A stretch of 64,000 nucleotides of DNA from NCBI GenBank assembly GCA_036824505.1, contig DAITAA010000002.1:1-64000 (forward strand). The letters are read 5' to 3'. This DNA is from SCUD01 sp036824505 (lineage in GTDB: Bacteria; Pseudomonadota; Gammaproteobacteria; Steroidobacterales; Steroidobacteraceae). The position numbers and the translations under genes are program-made. The notes under the pieces were generated by a model, which was given only the letters and a program-made list of their open reading frames with translations, had not been told where the DNA came from and ran no database searches. Positions 44,759 through 54,274 of the stretch are shown here, in pieces; the first letter of the stretch is position 1; every line of letters starts with the position of its first letter.

Positions 44759-46771
44759 ATGCCCAGCCGCCGCGAGCTTGCCAACGCCATCAGGGCCCTC
44801 AGCATGGACGCCGTGCAGCGCGCCAATTCCGGTCATCCGGGAATGCCGATGGGCATGGCGGATATCGCGGAAGTGCTGTGGAACGACTTCCTGAAGCACA
44901 ACCCCGGCAATCCGCGCTGGGCCGACCGCGACCGTTTCGTGCTTTCCAACGGCCACGGTTCGATGCTGCTCTACTCGGTGCTGCATCTGAGCGGCTACCC
45001 GCTGTCACTGGATGAACTGCGGAATTTCCGCCAGCTCGGTTCGCGCACCGCGGGACACCCGGAGCACGAAATCGACATCGGCATCGAGACCACCACGGGT
45101 CCGCTGGGCCAGGGCCTGGCCAATGCGGTTGGCATGGCGCTCGCCGAAAAGTTACTGGCCGCCGAATTCAATCGCCCCGGCCACGACATCGTGGACCACC
45201 ACACCTGGGTGTTCCTGGGCGACGGCTGCCTGATGGAAGGCGTCTCGCACGAGGCCTGTTCGCTGGCAGGTACCTGGGGTCTCGGCAAGCTGATCTGTTT
45301 CTACGACGACAACGGCATATCGATCGATGGAGAAGTCTCGGGATGGTTCACCGACGACACGCCGAAGCGCTTCGAGGCCTATGGCTGGCAGGTGCTCAGG
45401 AATGTCGACGGCCACGACGCGGCGGCCGTGGCACGCGCAATCCGTCGCGCGAAGCGGGAAAGATCGAAGCCGACGCTGATCTGCTGCAAGACAGTGATCG
45501 GTTATGGCGCGCCGAACAAGCAGGGCAAGGAGGAATGCCATGGCGCGGCGCTCGGCAGCGAAGAAGTGGCGCTCGCCCGCAAGTCACTCGGCTGGCCGCA
45601 CGAAGCATTCGTGGTTCCTGACGAGATTCGTGCCGCCTGGGACTCACGCGCGGCGGGACGGCGGGCTGAGAACCGCTGGAGAAAGAGCTGGAAGGCCTAT
45701 CAGGCCGCCCATCCGGAACTCGCGCTGGAATTCGAGCGCCGGACCGCAGGCCGCCTGCCCGCCGGGTTCGAGGACCAGGTTGCGAAGGGCGCGGCTGCGG
45801 CGCAGTCAGCCGGCCAGGCGCTGGCGACGCGCCAGAGTTCGCAGGCGGTCCTGAACGCGCTCGGCGGATCGCTGCCTGAACTCCTCGGTGGATCCGCCGA
45901 CTTGACCGGTTCCAACAACACGCGGATCAAGGGCACGGCGGTCTACACGCGTTCAGATCCGGCCGGCCGCTACCTTCACTACGGTGTCCGTGAATTCGGC
46001 ATGGGCGCGATCATGAATGGCATTGCGCTGCACGGCGGATTCATACCATTCGGCGGCACGTTCCTCGTGTTTTCGGACTATGCGCGCAGTTCGCTGCGGA
46101 TGGCATCGATCATCGGCACCGGCAGCATATTCGTGCTGACCCACGATTCAATCGGACTCGGCGAGGACGGCCCGACCCACCAGCCCGTCGAGCAGCTGGC
46201 ATCGCTGCGGATGATTCCGCGCATGGAAGTCTGGCGGCCCTGCGACACCGCCGAAACCTGGGTCGCATGGGCCGCGGCGATCCGTCGTCGCACCCGGCCT
46301 ACGGTGCTGGCGCTGACGCGCCAGGCCCTGCCGCCGCAGTCTCGCGATGCGTCGCAACTGGATGCGGTTCGCCGCGGCGGCTACGTGCTGGTCGACTGCG
46401 CGGGCACGCCGCAATGCATACTGATCGCGAGCGGCTCCGAAGTCGCGATTGCGGTCGAGGCCGCGGGCCTGCTTGCGCGCCGGGGCGTCGCCACCCGGGT
46501 CGTTTCGATGCCCTGCACCAGCGTATTCGACGCGCAGGATGCAAAGTGGCGCGACTCGGTGCTGCCGCCTGCGATTGGGTGCCGGGTCGCAGTTGAGGCG
46601 GGCGCGCCCGACGGCTGGTGGCGCTACGTCGGTTCGCGCGGCTGCGTCATCGGCATGACGGACTTCGGAGCTTCGGGGCCGGGCAAGGATCTGTTCCGGC
46701 ATTTCGGCTTCTCGGCCGAGGCCGTCGTCAATGCGGTGGATTCGATGTTGAAGAAAACAGGAGACAACTGA
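44759..46771 (+). CDS. tkt: Transketolase
   Basis: A 670-residue thiamine diphosphate enzyme. ANSGHPGMPMGMADIAEVLW at the N-terminus, GPLGQGLANAVGMA, and the TPP/Mg segment GDGCLMEGVSHEA are typical, as is VRTFG-like REFGMGAIMNGIALHGG in the pyrimidine domain. It links the pentose phosphate pathway and glycolysis. The start is taken as ATG 44759, with GTG at 44750 as an in-frame alternative. gap follows three bases after its stop. Confidence 0.95.
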   Translation: MPSRRELANAIRALSMDAVQRANSGHPGMPMGMADIAEVLWNDFLKHNPGNPRWADRDRFVLSNGHGSMLLYSVLHLSGYPLSLDELRNFRQLGSRTAGHPEHEIDIGIETTTGPLGQGLANAVGMALAEKLLAAEFNRPGHDIVDHHTWVFLGDGCLMEGVSHEACSLAGTWGLGKLICFYDDNGISIDGEVSGWFTDDTPKRFEAYGWQVLRNVDGHDAAAVARAIRRAKRERSKPTLICCKTVIGYGAPNKQGKEECHGAALGSEEVALARKSLGWPHEAFVVPDEIRAAWDSRAAGRRAENRWRKSWKAYQAAHPELALEFERRTAGRLPAGFEDQVAKGAAAAQSAGQALATRQSSQAVLNALGGSLPELLGGSADLTGSNNTRIKGTAVYTRSDPAGRYLHYGVREFGMGAIMNGIALHGGFIPFGGTFLVFSDYARSSLRMASIIGTGSIFVLTHDSIGLGEDGPTHQPVEQLASLRMIPRMEVWRPCDTAETWVAWAAAIRRRTRPTVLALTRQALPPQSRDASQLDAVRRGGYVLVDCAGTPQCILIASGSEVAIAVEAAGLLARRGVATRVVSMPCTSVFDAQDAKWRDSVLPPAIGCRVAVEAGAPDGWWRYVGSRGCVIGMTDFGASGPGKDLFRHFGFSAEAVVNAVDSMLKKTGDN

Positions 46772-46773
46772 CC

Positions 46774-47781
46774 ATGGCAATCAAGGTGGGCATCAATGGC
46801 TACGGCCGCATTGGCCGCAACGTATTGCGTGCGGTGTACGAATCGAAGCGCAATGGCGAGATACAGATCGTCGCGATCAATGATCTTGGTGATGCGAAGA
46901 CCAATGCGCATCTGACGCGCCATGACACCGCGCACGGCCCGTTCCCGGGCAAGGTCGCCGTCGAAGGCGATTACATGATCGTCAACGGTGACCGCATCCG
47001 CGTGCTGGCCGAGCGCGATCCCTCGAAACTGCCCTGGGGCGAGCTCGGGGTGGAAATCGTGCTGGAGAGCACCGGTCTGTTCAACAGCAAGGAAAAGGCG
47101 TCGAAGCACTTCGCCGGTGGGGCGAAGAAGATCGTGATCTCGGCGCCCGCTGATGGCGTGGACGCAACCATCGTCTATGGCGTCAATCACGGCGTCCTGC
47201 GTCGCGACATGACCGTGATCTCGAATGCGTCCTGCACGACCAACTGCCTGGCGCCGCTGGTTAAGCCTCTGCACGAATCGCTCGGACTGGTCTCCGGCAT
47301 CATGACGACGATACATGCCTATACCAATGACCAGGTGCTGACCGACGTCTATCACAGCGACCTGCGACGCGCCCGCTCGGCGACGATGTCGATGATCCCG
47401 ACCAAGACCGGCGCGGCCGCGGCCGTCGGCCTGGTGCTGCCCGAACTGAAGGGATTATTGGACGGCTTTGCCGTGCGCGTTCCCACAATCAATGTGTCGC
47501 TGGTCGACCTGACATTCACCGCCAAGCGCGCGACCACTGTCAAGGAAGTCAATGACATCCTGCGCGCAGCCGCCGGGGGCGCGTTGAAAGGGATCCTCGA
47601 GTACACCGAGGAGCCGCTGGTTTCCGTGGATTTCAATCACAACCCGGCTTCCGGGACCGTGGATGCCCCGTTGACCAAGGTGACGGGCGGCACGCTGGTC
47701 AAGGTCTGCGCCTGGTACGACAATGAATGGGGCTTCTCGAACAGGATGCTGGACACCACATTGGCTTGGGCACGAGCGTGA
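46774..47781 (+). CDS. gap: Glyceraldehyde-3-phosphate dehydrogenase
   Basis: A 335-residue type I enzyme. The NAD site begins KVGINGYGRIGRNVLRA; Asp37 in AINDLGD indicates NAD rather than NADP use. The catalytic cysteine is C154 in SNASCTTNCLAPL. It ends ACAWYDNEWGFSNRM-like (here VCAWYDNEWGFSNRML). AGGAG precedes the ATG. It lies between tkt and pgk; its stop overlaps the pgk start. Confidence 0.97.
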   Translation: MAIKVGINGYGRIGRNVLRAVYESKRNGEIQIVAINDLGDAKTNAHLTRHDTAHGPFPGKVAVEGDYMIVNGDRIRVLAERDPSKLPWGELGVEIVLESTGLFNSKEKASKHFAGGAKKIVISAPADGVDATIVYGVNHGVLRRDMTVISNASCTTNCLAPLVKPLHESLGLVSGIMTTIHAYTNDQVLTDVYHSDLRRARSATMSMIPTKTGAAAAVGLVLPELKGLLDGFAVRVPTINVSLVDLTFTAKRATTVKEVNDILRAAAGGALKGILEYTEEPLVSVDFNHNPASGTVDAPLTKVTGGTLVKVCAWYDNEWGFSNRMLDTTLAWARA

Positions 47782-48956
47782 AAATCCTGCGCATGTCGGA
47801 TCTCGACCTGGCCGGCAAGCGCGTCCTGATCCGCGAGGATCTGAACGTGCCGGTGGCAGATGGCCGGGTGACCAGCAACGCACGGATCCGGGCTGCGCTG
47901 CCGACATTGCAGCTCGCAATCGAGCGGGGTGCGCGGGTAATCGTGATGTCTCACCTGGGGAGGCCCAAGGAGGGCGTGAGCGACCCCTCCTTGAGTCTCG
48001 CGCCGGTCGCGGTGCGGCTGTCGGAACTGCTGGGAAAACCCGTGCGCCTGGTCAGTGACTGGCAGGACGGCGTCGATGCCGCGCCAGGCGAAGTGGTGCT
48101 GCTCGAGAATGTGCGCTTCAACAAGGGCGAGAAGAAGGACGACGAGGCGCTCGCGAGGCGCATGGCCGCACTCTGCGATGTGTTCGTGATGGACGCGTTT
48201 GCCACGGCCCATCGCGCCGAGGCCAGCACCCACGGTGTCGCCCGGTTTGCGCCGGTTGCCTGCGCCGGGCCGCTGCTGATCGGCGAGCTCGAGGCGCTCG
48301 AAACCGCGCTTGAAAAACCCGCGCGGCCGCTGGTAGCCGTGGTCGGCGGCTCGAAGGTCTCGACCAAACTCACCGTGCTCGAGACCCTGATCGAGAGGGT
48401 GGACTATCTGGTCGTCGGTGGCGGGATCGCCAACACCTTTCTCGCCGCCGTCGGCATGCCGATTGGCAAGTCCCTGCATGAACCCGAGATGATCGACATG
48501 GCGCGCCGCCTGCTGGCCCGGGCGCGCGAGCGCGGTGTCGGGATCCCGATTCCGGTCGATGTGGTCGTCGCAAGCGAGTTTTCCGCCAAGGCGGAAGCTG
48601 ACGTCAAATCGGTTTCCGAGGTTGGGAACAGTGACATGATCATGGATATCGGCCCGGATACGGCAGAGCAGATCACCGGGATCGTCGCGCTAGCCGGCAC
48701 CGTGATCTGGAATGGACCGCTCGGTGTATTCGAGTTTGACCAGTTTGGCGAAGGCACGTGGGGACTCGCCCAGGCGATTGCGCGCAGCAAGGCATTCTCG
48801 ATCGCGGGCGGCGGCGATACGATCGCAGCGATCGAGAAGTACGGTGTGGGCGGCAGCATTTCCTACATTTCGACGGGTGGTGGTGCCTTCCTGGAATTCG
48901 TGGAGGGCAAGGTGCTGCCGGCCGTCGCCGTTCTGGAACAGCGCGCGCTCGGCTGA
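47778..48956 (+). CDS. pgk: Phosphoglycerate kinase
   Basis: A 392-residue kinase. GKRVLIREDLNVPVADGRV, MSHLGRPKEG, and the nucleotide loop GGGDTIAAIEKYG are family marks. The preferred start is GTG at 47778, which overlaps the gap stop by four bases and matches the normal N-terminus (KILRMSDLDLAGKRV); ATG at 47793 is an alternative. It makes ATP from 1,3-bisphosphoglycerate. Confidence 0.96.
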   Translation: MKILRMSDLDLAGKRVLIREDLNVPVADGRVTSNARIRAALPTLQLAIERGARVIVMSHLGRPKEGVSDPSLSLAPVAVRLSELLGKPVRLVSDWQDGVDAAPGEVVLLENVRFNKGEKKDDEALARRMAALCDVFVMDAFATAHRAEASTHGVARFAPVACAGPLLIGELEALETALEKPARPLVAVVGGSKVSTKLTVLETLIERVDYLVVGGGIANTFLAAVGMPIGKSLHEPEMIDMARRLLARARERGVGIPIPVDVVVASEFSAKAEADVKSVSEVGNSDMIMDIGPDTAEQITGIVALAGTVIWNGPLGVFEFDQFGEGTWGLAQAIARSKAFSIAGGGDTIAAIEKYGVGGSISYISTGGGAFLEFVEGKVLPAVAVLEQRALG

Positions 48957-48979
48957 ACGCGCAGGCAAACAAGGCGGCC

Positions 48980-50419
48980 ATGCCAAGACGTACCAAGATT
49001 GTGGCGACACTCGGGCCGGCGACCGATTCGGATCGGGCGCTTACGGATCTGGTCGCGGCCGGCACGGACCTGGTACGAGTGAATTTTTCACACGGCACAT
49101 TTGAAGACCACGCGCGCCGCATTGGCCGAGTGCGTGCCGCCGCACTGCGCGTCGGCCGGGTGGTCGGCATCCTGGGCGACCTGCGCGGACCGAAGATCCG
49201 TATCCAGCGCTTCGCTTCCGGCAGTGCCACGCTGATGGACGGGGAAGTCTTCGTGCTCGATCCGGCATTCGACCCGGAAGCCGGGACCGACAAGATCGTT
49301 GGTGTCGCCTACGAGTCGCTGCCCAGGGACGTGCGGCGCGGCGACACACTGCTGCTGAACGATGGCCTGATCGCGCTTGAAGTGACCGGCGTCGAAGGCA
49401 CGAAAGTGCATACGCGCGTCACCATGGGCGGCGAACTGACCGACATGAAGGGGCTCAACAAGCTCGGCGGCGGCCTGTCCGCCGGGGCGCTGACCGACAA
49501 GGACCGCGAAGACATCCGCATGGCTGCGGAACTGGGCGTCGATTATCTTGCCGTATCTTTCGTCCGCAATCGCGACGATGTGCGCGAAGCCTGGGACCTG
49601 CTGAAGGCCGCAAATGGCGAGGGCCGCATCGTCGCGAAGATCGAGCGGCGTGATGCGATAGACCATCTCGAGGAAATCGTCGACGCGAGCTCCGCGGTCA
49701 TGGTTGCGCGCGGCGACCTCGGCGTCGAGGTCGGCTACGCTGAACTAACCGGGCTGCAGAAAAGGATCATCGGCCTTGCACGTGCACGCAACCGGCTGGT
49801 GATCACCGCGACGCAGATGATGGAGTCGATGATCCACGCGCCGGTGCCGACGCGTGCCGAGGTATCCGACGTCGCCAATGCCGTCATGGATGACACGGAT
49901 GCGGTGATGCTGTCGGCCGAAACCGCCGTCGGCAAGCACCCGGACCGGGTCGTGCGCGCGATGGCGCAGGTCATCGAGGGTGCCGAGAAGTGGCAGACCT
50001 CGAATGGGGCGGGAATCCAGCGCCCCGACCGCCATTTCACGTTTACCGACGAGGCGATCGCGGCCGCGGTCATGTACACGGCCAACCACATGGACGTCAG
50101 GGCGATCGTGGCGTTGACCGAGTCGGGCTCGACGGCCCTGTGGATGTCGCGTATCCGTTCGGACATCCCGATCTATGCATTCACGCGCCACGCGGCGACC
50201 CAGCGCCGCGTGACCTTGTATCGTGGCGTTTATCCGGTCGCATTTGACGTCACGCATCCGGCACCGGAGCAGATGTACCCTGCGATCTTCCAGCGCATGC
50301 TGGATGAGAAGCTCGCGGCCGAGGGCGACCTGATCATCGTCACCAAGGGCGAGTTGTCGGGTGTCGCCGGTGGGACCAACACGATGAAGATCATCAAAGT
50401 CCGACGCTCTGCCACATGA
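48980..50419 (+). CDS. pyk: Pyruvate kinase
   Basis: A 479-residue enzyme with TKIVATLGPATDSD at the start, VRVNFSHGT, the catalytic IVAKIERRDAIDHLEEI and MVARGDLGVEVG, and TATQMMESMIHAPVPTRAEV. It makes pyruvate and ATP from phosphoenolpyruvate. With tkt, gap and pgk it forms a central carbon operon; pyk follows pgk by 23 bases. The fructose-bisphosphate aldolase gene often found after pyk is not present; a penicillin acylase gene follows. Confidence 0.96.
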   Translation: MPRRTKIVATLGPATDSDRALTDLVAAGTDLVRVNFSHGTFEDHARRIGRVRAAALRVGRVVGILGDLRGPKIRIQRFASGSATLMDGEVFVLDPAFDPEAGTDKIVGVAYESLPRDVRRGDTLLLNDGLIALEVTGVEGTKVHTRVTMGGELTDMKGLNKLGGGLSAGALTDKDREDIRMAAELGVDYLAVSFVRNRDDVREAWDLLKAANGEGRIVAKIERRDAIDHLEEIVDASSAVMVARGDLGVEVGYAELTGLQKRIIGLARARNRLVITATQMMESMIHAPVPTRAEVSDVANAVMDDTDAVMLSAETAVGKHPDRVVRAMAQVIEGAEKWQTSNGAGIQRPDRHFTFTDEAIAAAVMYTANHMDVRAIVALTESGSTALWMSRIRSDIPIYAFTRHAATQRRVTLYRGVYPVAFDVTHPAPEQMYPAIFQRMLDEKLAAEGDLIIVTKGELSGVAGGTNTMKIIKVRRSAT

Positions 50420-52788
50420 GGCGGAATATCGCGCGTGTAATTCGCATCGGGCTGCCCCTCGCGGTCGGGTTCGTGCTGCTCGTCCTGACGGCAGCCTGGC
50501 TTGCGCTGCGGGCCAGCCTGCCGCGCATTGACGGGGAGGTGGGTCTCGCAGGACTGAGTGCGCCGGTCGCAATCGAGCGGGACGCCGCGGGTGTGCCCGT
50601 GATCCGCGGCGCCACGCGTGAAGATGTCGCGCGCGCAACAGGCTACGTCCACGCCCAGGACCGGCTGTTCGAGATGGACCTGTTGCGGCGCAAGGCCGCG
50701 GGCGAGCTGGCGGAGCTGCTTGGGCCGGCGCTGCTCGATGCCGACCGGGAGGTCCGATTGCACCAGTTTCGCAAGCGCGCACTGCTGTCGCTCGCGGCGC
50801 TCGATCCGGTCGGGCGCGGCATTCTCGACGCGTATTGCGCCGGGGTGAATGCCGCAATCGCCGACAGCCAGTCGCGGCCATTCGAATACCTGCTGCTGCG
50901 GGCAAATCCCGCGCCCTGGCGCGCCGAGGACACGCTGCTGGTCGTCTATGCGATGTGGATCGACCTGCAGGGACTCGATGATCGCAGCGAGCAGCAGAAT
51001 GGATTGCTGGCGGCGACGCTGCCGGACTCGCTCTATCGCCTGTTGATCGGGGGCGATCCGCAATGGGATGCGCCGCTCGACGGCAGCGTGCTGCCGCAAA
51101 CGCCGCTGCCGGACGCCGCAGAAATCGATCTGCGCAAGCTCGACCCGGCGCTTTTCAGCGCGAAGACGGCGAAGATCAGTGGACGGGATCCGCGGGGCAT
51201 GGTCGGCAGCAATAACTGGGCCCTGGCGGGGAGCCACACCGCCAGCGGCCGCGCAATGGTCGCCAATGACATGCACCTGAACCTGCGCGTGCCGAGCATC
51301 TGGTATCGCGCGCGACTGGTCGCGGAATCGGACCAGCTCGATATCAGCGGAGTCACGTTGCCCGGGGTGCCGGGGGTCGTCGCCGGCAGCAATCGCCACG
51401 TGGCCTGGGGATTCACGAACAGCTACGGGGATTTCCAGGATCTCGTGGTGCTGGTGCCAGGCGCGGATGGCGACAGCTATCTCACGGCCGAAGGCCCGCG
51501 CCTTGTGGAAACGGACGTGGAAGTCCTGCATGTCGCCGGCGCTGCCGATGAAGAACTTCCAGTTCGCCGCACGATCTGGGGACCGGTCGTCGCCAGGGGC
51601 GCGGACGACCGCGAGCTCGCGTTGTCGTGGACCGCGCACGAGCCCGAGGCGACCGACATGGCACTGCTCGGACTGGAAGGTGCTCGAAACATCGAGGAAG
51701 CGGCGGCGGTCATCGGTGGCGCCGGCATGCCGGGGCAGAATGTGATGATTGCCGATGCCGACGGGCGTATCGGCTGGGTGCTGTCCGGGCGCCTGCCACG
51801 CCGCCAGGGCTTCGATCCGACCCGACCCGTCGCCTGGAATGAAAAGAACACGGGTTGGGATGGCTTGATTGCGAAGCCGGACTCGCCGCGAATCCTGGAT
51901 CCGCCTGATGGGCGCGCCTGGAGTGCGAATGCGCGCGAGGTCGGCGGAGAAATGCTCGCCGTGATCGGTGATGGCGGTTACGCCCCAGCGACGCGCGCGC
52001 GCCAGATCCGCGACCGGCTCACGAAACTACAGCAGGCGACCCCGACGGACTTTCTCGCGATCCAGCTTGACGATCGCGCTGAGTACCTCGCGAACTGGCA
52101 GCCCGTGATGCTCCGCGCCTTGACGAAGGCCGGCGCAACGGAGGCCGAGGGACTGGTAGCGGCCTGGTCGGGTCACGCGGCAGTCGACGACGCCGGCTAT
52201 CGGCTGCTGCGCGAATTCGAGACGAGTGTGACGGATCGCGCCTATGAAATGCTGACGACGGTGCCGCGCAAGCGCTGGCCCGATTTTCCCTGGAGCGCCC
52301 CGGAGCGGTTCACCCAGGTCGCGCTGCGCCTGGTCCACGAGAGGCCCGCGCATCTGCTGGATCCGCGCTTTGCCGACTGGGATGCGTGGCTTGCAGATGT
52401 CGCGATGCAGGTGGTCAAGGAACTGCCCGCTGAATGCGCGAGTCTCGCTCGTTGCACCTGGGGCCGCGTCAACACGACGCGTATCCGGCATCCGCTGAGC
52501 CGGGCGCTGCCGTTCCTATCGCGCTGGCTGGATATGACTTCGGAACCGCTGCCTGGCGACTGGTCCATGCCGCGCGTTCAGGCGCCCTCGTTCGGCGCGT
52601 CCGAACGTTTCGCGGTTTCTCCGGGGCTCGAGCAACAGGGGTATCTGCACATGCCAGGCGGGCAGAGCGGTCACCCGCTGTCGCCGTTCTATCGTGCGGG
52701 GTACGAAGCCTGGGCGCGCGGCGAGCCGACGCCGTTTCTGCCGGGTGCGGCAGAGCATGTGTTGAAGTTGATACCGGCCGAAAGGTAA
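50416..52788 (+). CDS. Penicillin acylase-family N-terminal nucleophile hydrolase
   Basis: A 790-residue protein with one N-terminal membrane/signal segment (about residues 12-32). The alpha chain carries VPVIRGATREDVARATGYVHAQDRLFEMDLL. The self-cleavage site is GSNNWALAG, giving Ser265 as the new N-terminal nucleophile. Members hydrolyse amides of acyl groups, including acyl-homoserine lactones and penicillins. ATG overlaps the pyk stop (ATGA). It probably acts in the periplasm. The substrate cannot be told from sequence. Confidence 0.9.
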   Translation: MRRNIARVIRIGLPLAVGFVLLVLTAAWLALRASLPRIDGEVGLAGLSAPVAIERDAAGVPVIRGATREDVARATGYVHAQDRLFEMDLLRRKAAGELAELLGPALLDADREVRLHQFRKRALLSLAALDPVGRGILDAYCAGVNAAIADSQSRPFEYLLLRANPAPWRAEDTLLVVYAMWIDLQGLDDRSEQQNGLLAATLPDSLYRLLIGGDPQWDAPLDGSVLPQTPLPDAAEIDLRKLDPALFSAKTAKISGRDPRGMVGSNNWALAGSHTASGRAMVANDMHLNLRVPSIWYRARLVAESDQLDISGVTLPGVPGVVAGSNRHVAWGFTNSYGDFQDLVVLVPGADGDSYLTAEGPRLVETDVEVLHVAGAADEELPVRRTIWGPVVARGADDRELALSWTAHEPEATDMALLGLEGARNIEEAAAVIGGAGMPGQNVMIADADGRIGWVLSGRLPRRQGFDPTRPVAWNEKNTGWDGLIAKPDSPRILDPPDGRAWSANAREVGGEMLAVIGDGGYAPATRARQIRDRLTKLQQATPTDFLAIQLDDRAEYLANWQPVMLRALTKAGATEAEGLVAAWSGHAAVDDAGYRLLREFETSVTDRAYEMLTTVPRKRWPDFPWSAPERFTQVALRLVHERPAHLLDPRFADWDAWLADVAMQVVKELPAECASLARCTWGRVNTTRIRHPLSRALPFLSRWLDMTSEPLPGDWSMPRVQAPSFGASERFAVSPGLEQQGYLHMPGGQSGHPLSPFYRAGYEAWARGEPTPFLPGAAEHVLKLIPAER

Positions 52789-52818
52789 CTACGCTGCTGA
52801 TGTGACGGGGCGGGGGCA

Positions 52819-52932
52819 GTTAGATCATGTCCACGCCGAGCGCAGACAAGGACTTGCAGGCGAACGCGAGATTAGCAGGCCGAAATGACGTAGAACAAAC
52901 ATTCATTTATGACGTTCAATTAAGCGTTAGAT
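52819..52932 (+). other. Left boundary of the cassette array, two GTTAGAT core sites
   Basis: GTTAGAT occurs at 52819-52825 and again at 52926-52932. The second is the 5' end of the toxin-antitoxin cassette. The stretch between them (about 107 bases) has no gene and no full attC fold that I can see, and could be an attI remnant or an empty cassette. Confidence 0.45.
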
Positions 52933-52941
52933 TGCCGAGAA

Positions 52942-53256
52942 TTAGCTGGGCGCTATGATTCGGGCGAGGTCTTTTCGGGAGGCGCCAAGGGCGATGAGTG
53001 ACCGCATCAGCAAGTCGATGGAGACCGTTGGGTCGCCCGATTCCATCTTGGCGACTCGTGACTGGCTGGATTGCACTGCCGCAGCCAGGTCATGTTGTGT
53101 CAGGCGCTTGCGTTTCCGACGCGCCTTCAGCCCTTCGGACAACTTGAGGCGCAGCTCGATCAACGCAGCCTCCTCCGTTGAGAGGTCCAGAAACTCCTTG
53201 GCGTCGCCTACTTTCCAGCCGCGACTCGTGAGTTTGGCCTTCTTACTTGCACGCAT
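52942..53256 (-). CDS. HigA-like antitoxin, XRE helix-turn-helix protein (cassette A)
   Basis: A 104-residue protein. The C-terminal half is an XRE-type helix-turn-helix: RKRLTQHDLAAAVQSSQSRVAKMESGDPTV near residues 50-80. It is encoded after the toxin gene, whose 3' end it overlaps by 14 bases. ATG at 53256 was chosen because GGGAG lies seven bases upstream; ATG at 53262 is an alternative. It should bind the toxin and repress the promoter at 53589-53617 through the palindrome there. The module is transcribed against the array direction. Confidence 0.85.
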   Translation of the reverse strand: MRASKKAKLTSRGWKVGDAKEFLDLSTEEAALIELRLKLSEGLKARRKRKRLTQHDLAAAVQSSQSRVAKMESGDPTVSIDLLMRSLIALGASRKDLARIIAPS

Positions 53257-53581
53257 CGTCATACTCCCGAAAACGCCTCTGGCAGGTTGCAATCACATCC
53301 TTGGGCGTGGTGCGCGTCTTCTTGGCAAACACCGCCCCAATCACGATCGCATCTCGGTCCGTCCGGTAGACAATTCTCCAATTCGCCGCAGTGTCCCCGA
53401 TGCGCAACTCATGGCATCTCTTGCCGATTCCAGGCATGGGCCGCGAATGGGGCATCCCCAACGACTCGCCGCGCTGCAGCCTTCTAAGCAACATTCCGGC
53501 TTCGATCCTACCGGCCGTGCCGAATGGCGGAGTCTTGATCTCCCCATGCAGCCAAACCAGCGGCTTGTCAGCTGAAGCCAC
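53243..53581 (-). CDS. HigB-like toxin (Gp49-like/RelE superfamily), cassette A
   Basis: A 112-residue toxin of the phage Gp49-like family: KPLVWLHGEIKTPPF at residues 6-20, RRLQRGESLGMPHSRPMP, CHELRIGD and WRIVYRTDRDAIVIG. Members are ribosome-dependent mRNA interferases. The start is GTG at 53581, only seven bases downstream of the -10 box, so the mRNA is probably leaderless. The toxin precedes the antitoxin, as in higBA modules. Such modules stabilise cassette arrays. Confidence 0.87.
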   Translation of the reverse strand: MASADKPLVWLHGEIKTPPFGTAGRIEAGMLLRRLQRGESLGMPHSRPMPGIGKRCHELRIGDTAANWRIVYRTDRDAIVIGAVFAKKTRTTPKDVIATCQRRFREYDDACK

Positions 53582-53588
53582 GAAATGC

Positions 53589-53617
53589 AGTATATGTCAG
53601 ATCTGACATACAGTCAA
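53589..53617 (-). promoter_or_regulatory. Promoter with operator palindrome for the cassette A toxin-antitoxin module
   Basis: On the minus strand TTGACT (53612-53617) and TATACT (53589-53594) are separated by exactly 17 bases. The perfect 18-bp palindrome TATGTCAGATCTGACATA (53593-53610) fills the spacer. Antitoxin binding there would block RNA polymerase directly. Confidence 0.82.
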
Positions 53618-53630
53618 CTTAGGCCCGGCA

Positions 53631-53760
53631 ATCTAACTAGGCGATGCAGCGGTCGGCGCTCGTCGTCACGCCGCTTGCAGGCGCAGGCCGCGCGGCGTAT
53701 AGGTTTCAATCAGCAAGCGGCGCGCCGACTGCGCGCCGCCGCTGATCGCGAGCGTTAGGC
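53631..53760 (+). other. attC site 1 (130 bp)
   Basis: It starts with the R'' core ATCTAAC (53631-53637) and ends with R' core GTTAGGC (53754-53760). The arms are largely complementary: the left arm CTAAC...GCAGCGGTC...CACGCCGCTTGC pairs with AGCAAGCGGCGCG...GCCGCTGATCGCGAGCGTTAG. It closes the toxin-antitoxin cassette; R'' is the exact inverse of that cassette's first seven bases (52926). Confidence 0.88.
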
Positions 53761-53772
53761 CGCACACCCTTT

Positions 53773-54234
53773 ATGCAATGGCTCGATCTAAAGGTCCCAC
53801 CGCTACTTGTGTGGCTTGTCTTTGCCGGTGCAATGTACGGTGTGGCCTACGTCGCACCAGGGATCTCGTACACTCTGCCCGCACGGTTCGCACTGGCGCT
53901 GGCGCTGGTTGTGCTCGGCGGAGCGGTAGCCCTCGCCGGCGTTGTTGCCTTTCGCATAAAGCGCACCACAGTCAACCCACTCACTCCTGGCGCGTCCTCG
54001 TCTGTCGTGTCCAGCGGTGTCTACGGCGTCTCACGCAATCCCATGTACCTCGGCTTCTTTCTAGTTCTTGCGGGCTGGGCACTGTACCTGTCAAATGCTG
54101 GCGCGATCTTGCTGTTGCCGGCCTTCTTGGTGTACCTCACTCAGTACCAAATCAAGCCCGAAGAGCGAGCATTACTCGCAAAGTTCGGCCCCGAGTTTGC
54201 GCATTACATGGCGCGCGTACGACGGTGGGTGTAG
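53773..54234 (+). CDS. Isoprenylcysteine carboxyl methyltransferase-family membrane protein (cassette B)
   Basis: A 153-residue protein with four to five membrane segments. SSGVYGVSRNPMYLGFFLVLAGWAL is the ICMT/PEMT family signature, with the ligand-binding RNPMYLG, and EERALLAKFGPEF follows. Such proteins methylate isoprenoid or lipid substrates with SAM; bacterial roles are unknown. ATG at 53773 comes 13 bases after the attC 1 core, the normal cassette layout. Confidence 0.87.
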   Translation: MQWLDLKVPPLLVWLVFAGAMYGVAYVAPGISYTLPARFALALALVVLGGAVALAGVVAFRIKRTTVNPLTPGASSSVVSSGVYGVSRNPMYLGFFLVLAGWALYLSNAGAILLLPAFLVYLTQYQIKPEERALLAKFGPEFAHYMARVRRWV

Positions 54235-54274
54235 GTGCAGTTTAATAACGGCTAGATCCCAAATCTAAATCACC

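Noticed and set aside
53778..54245. Alternative frame of 155 residues in cassette B
   Set aside because: It overlaps the methyltransferase gene almost entirely; only the other frame shows the ICMT motif and membrane segments.
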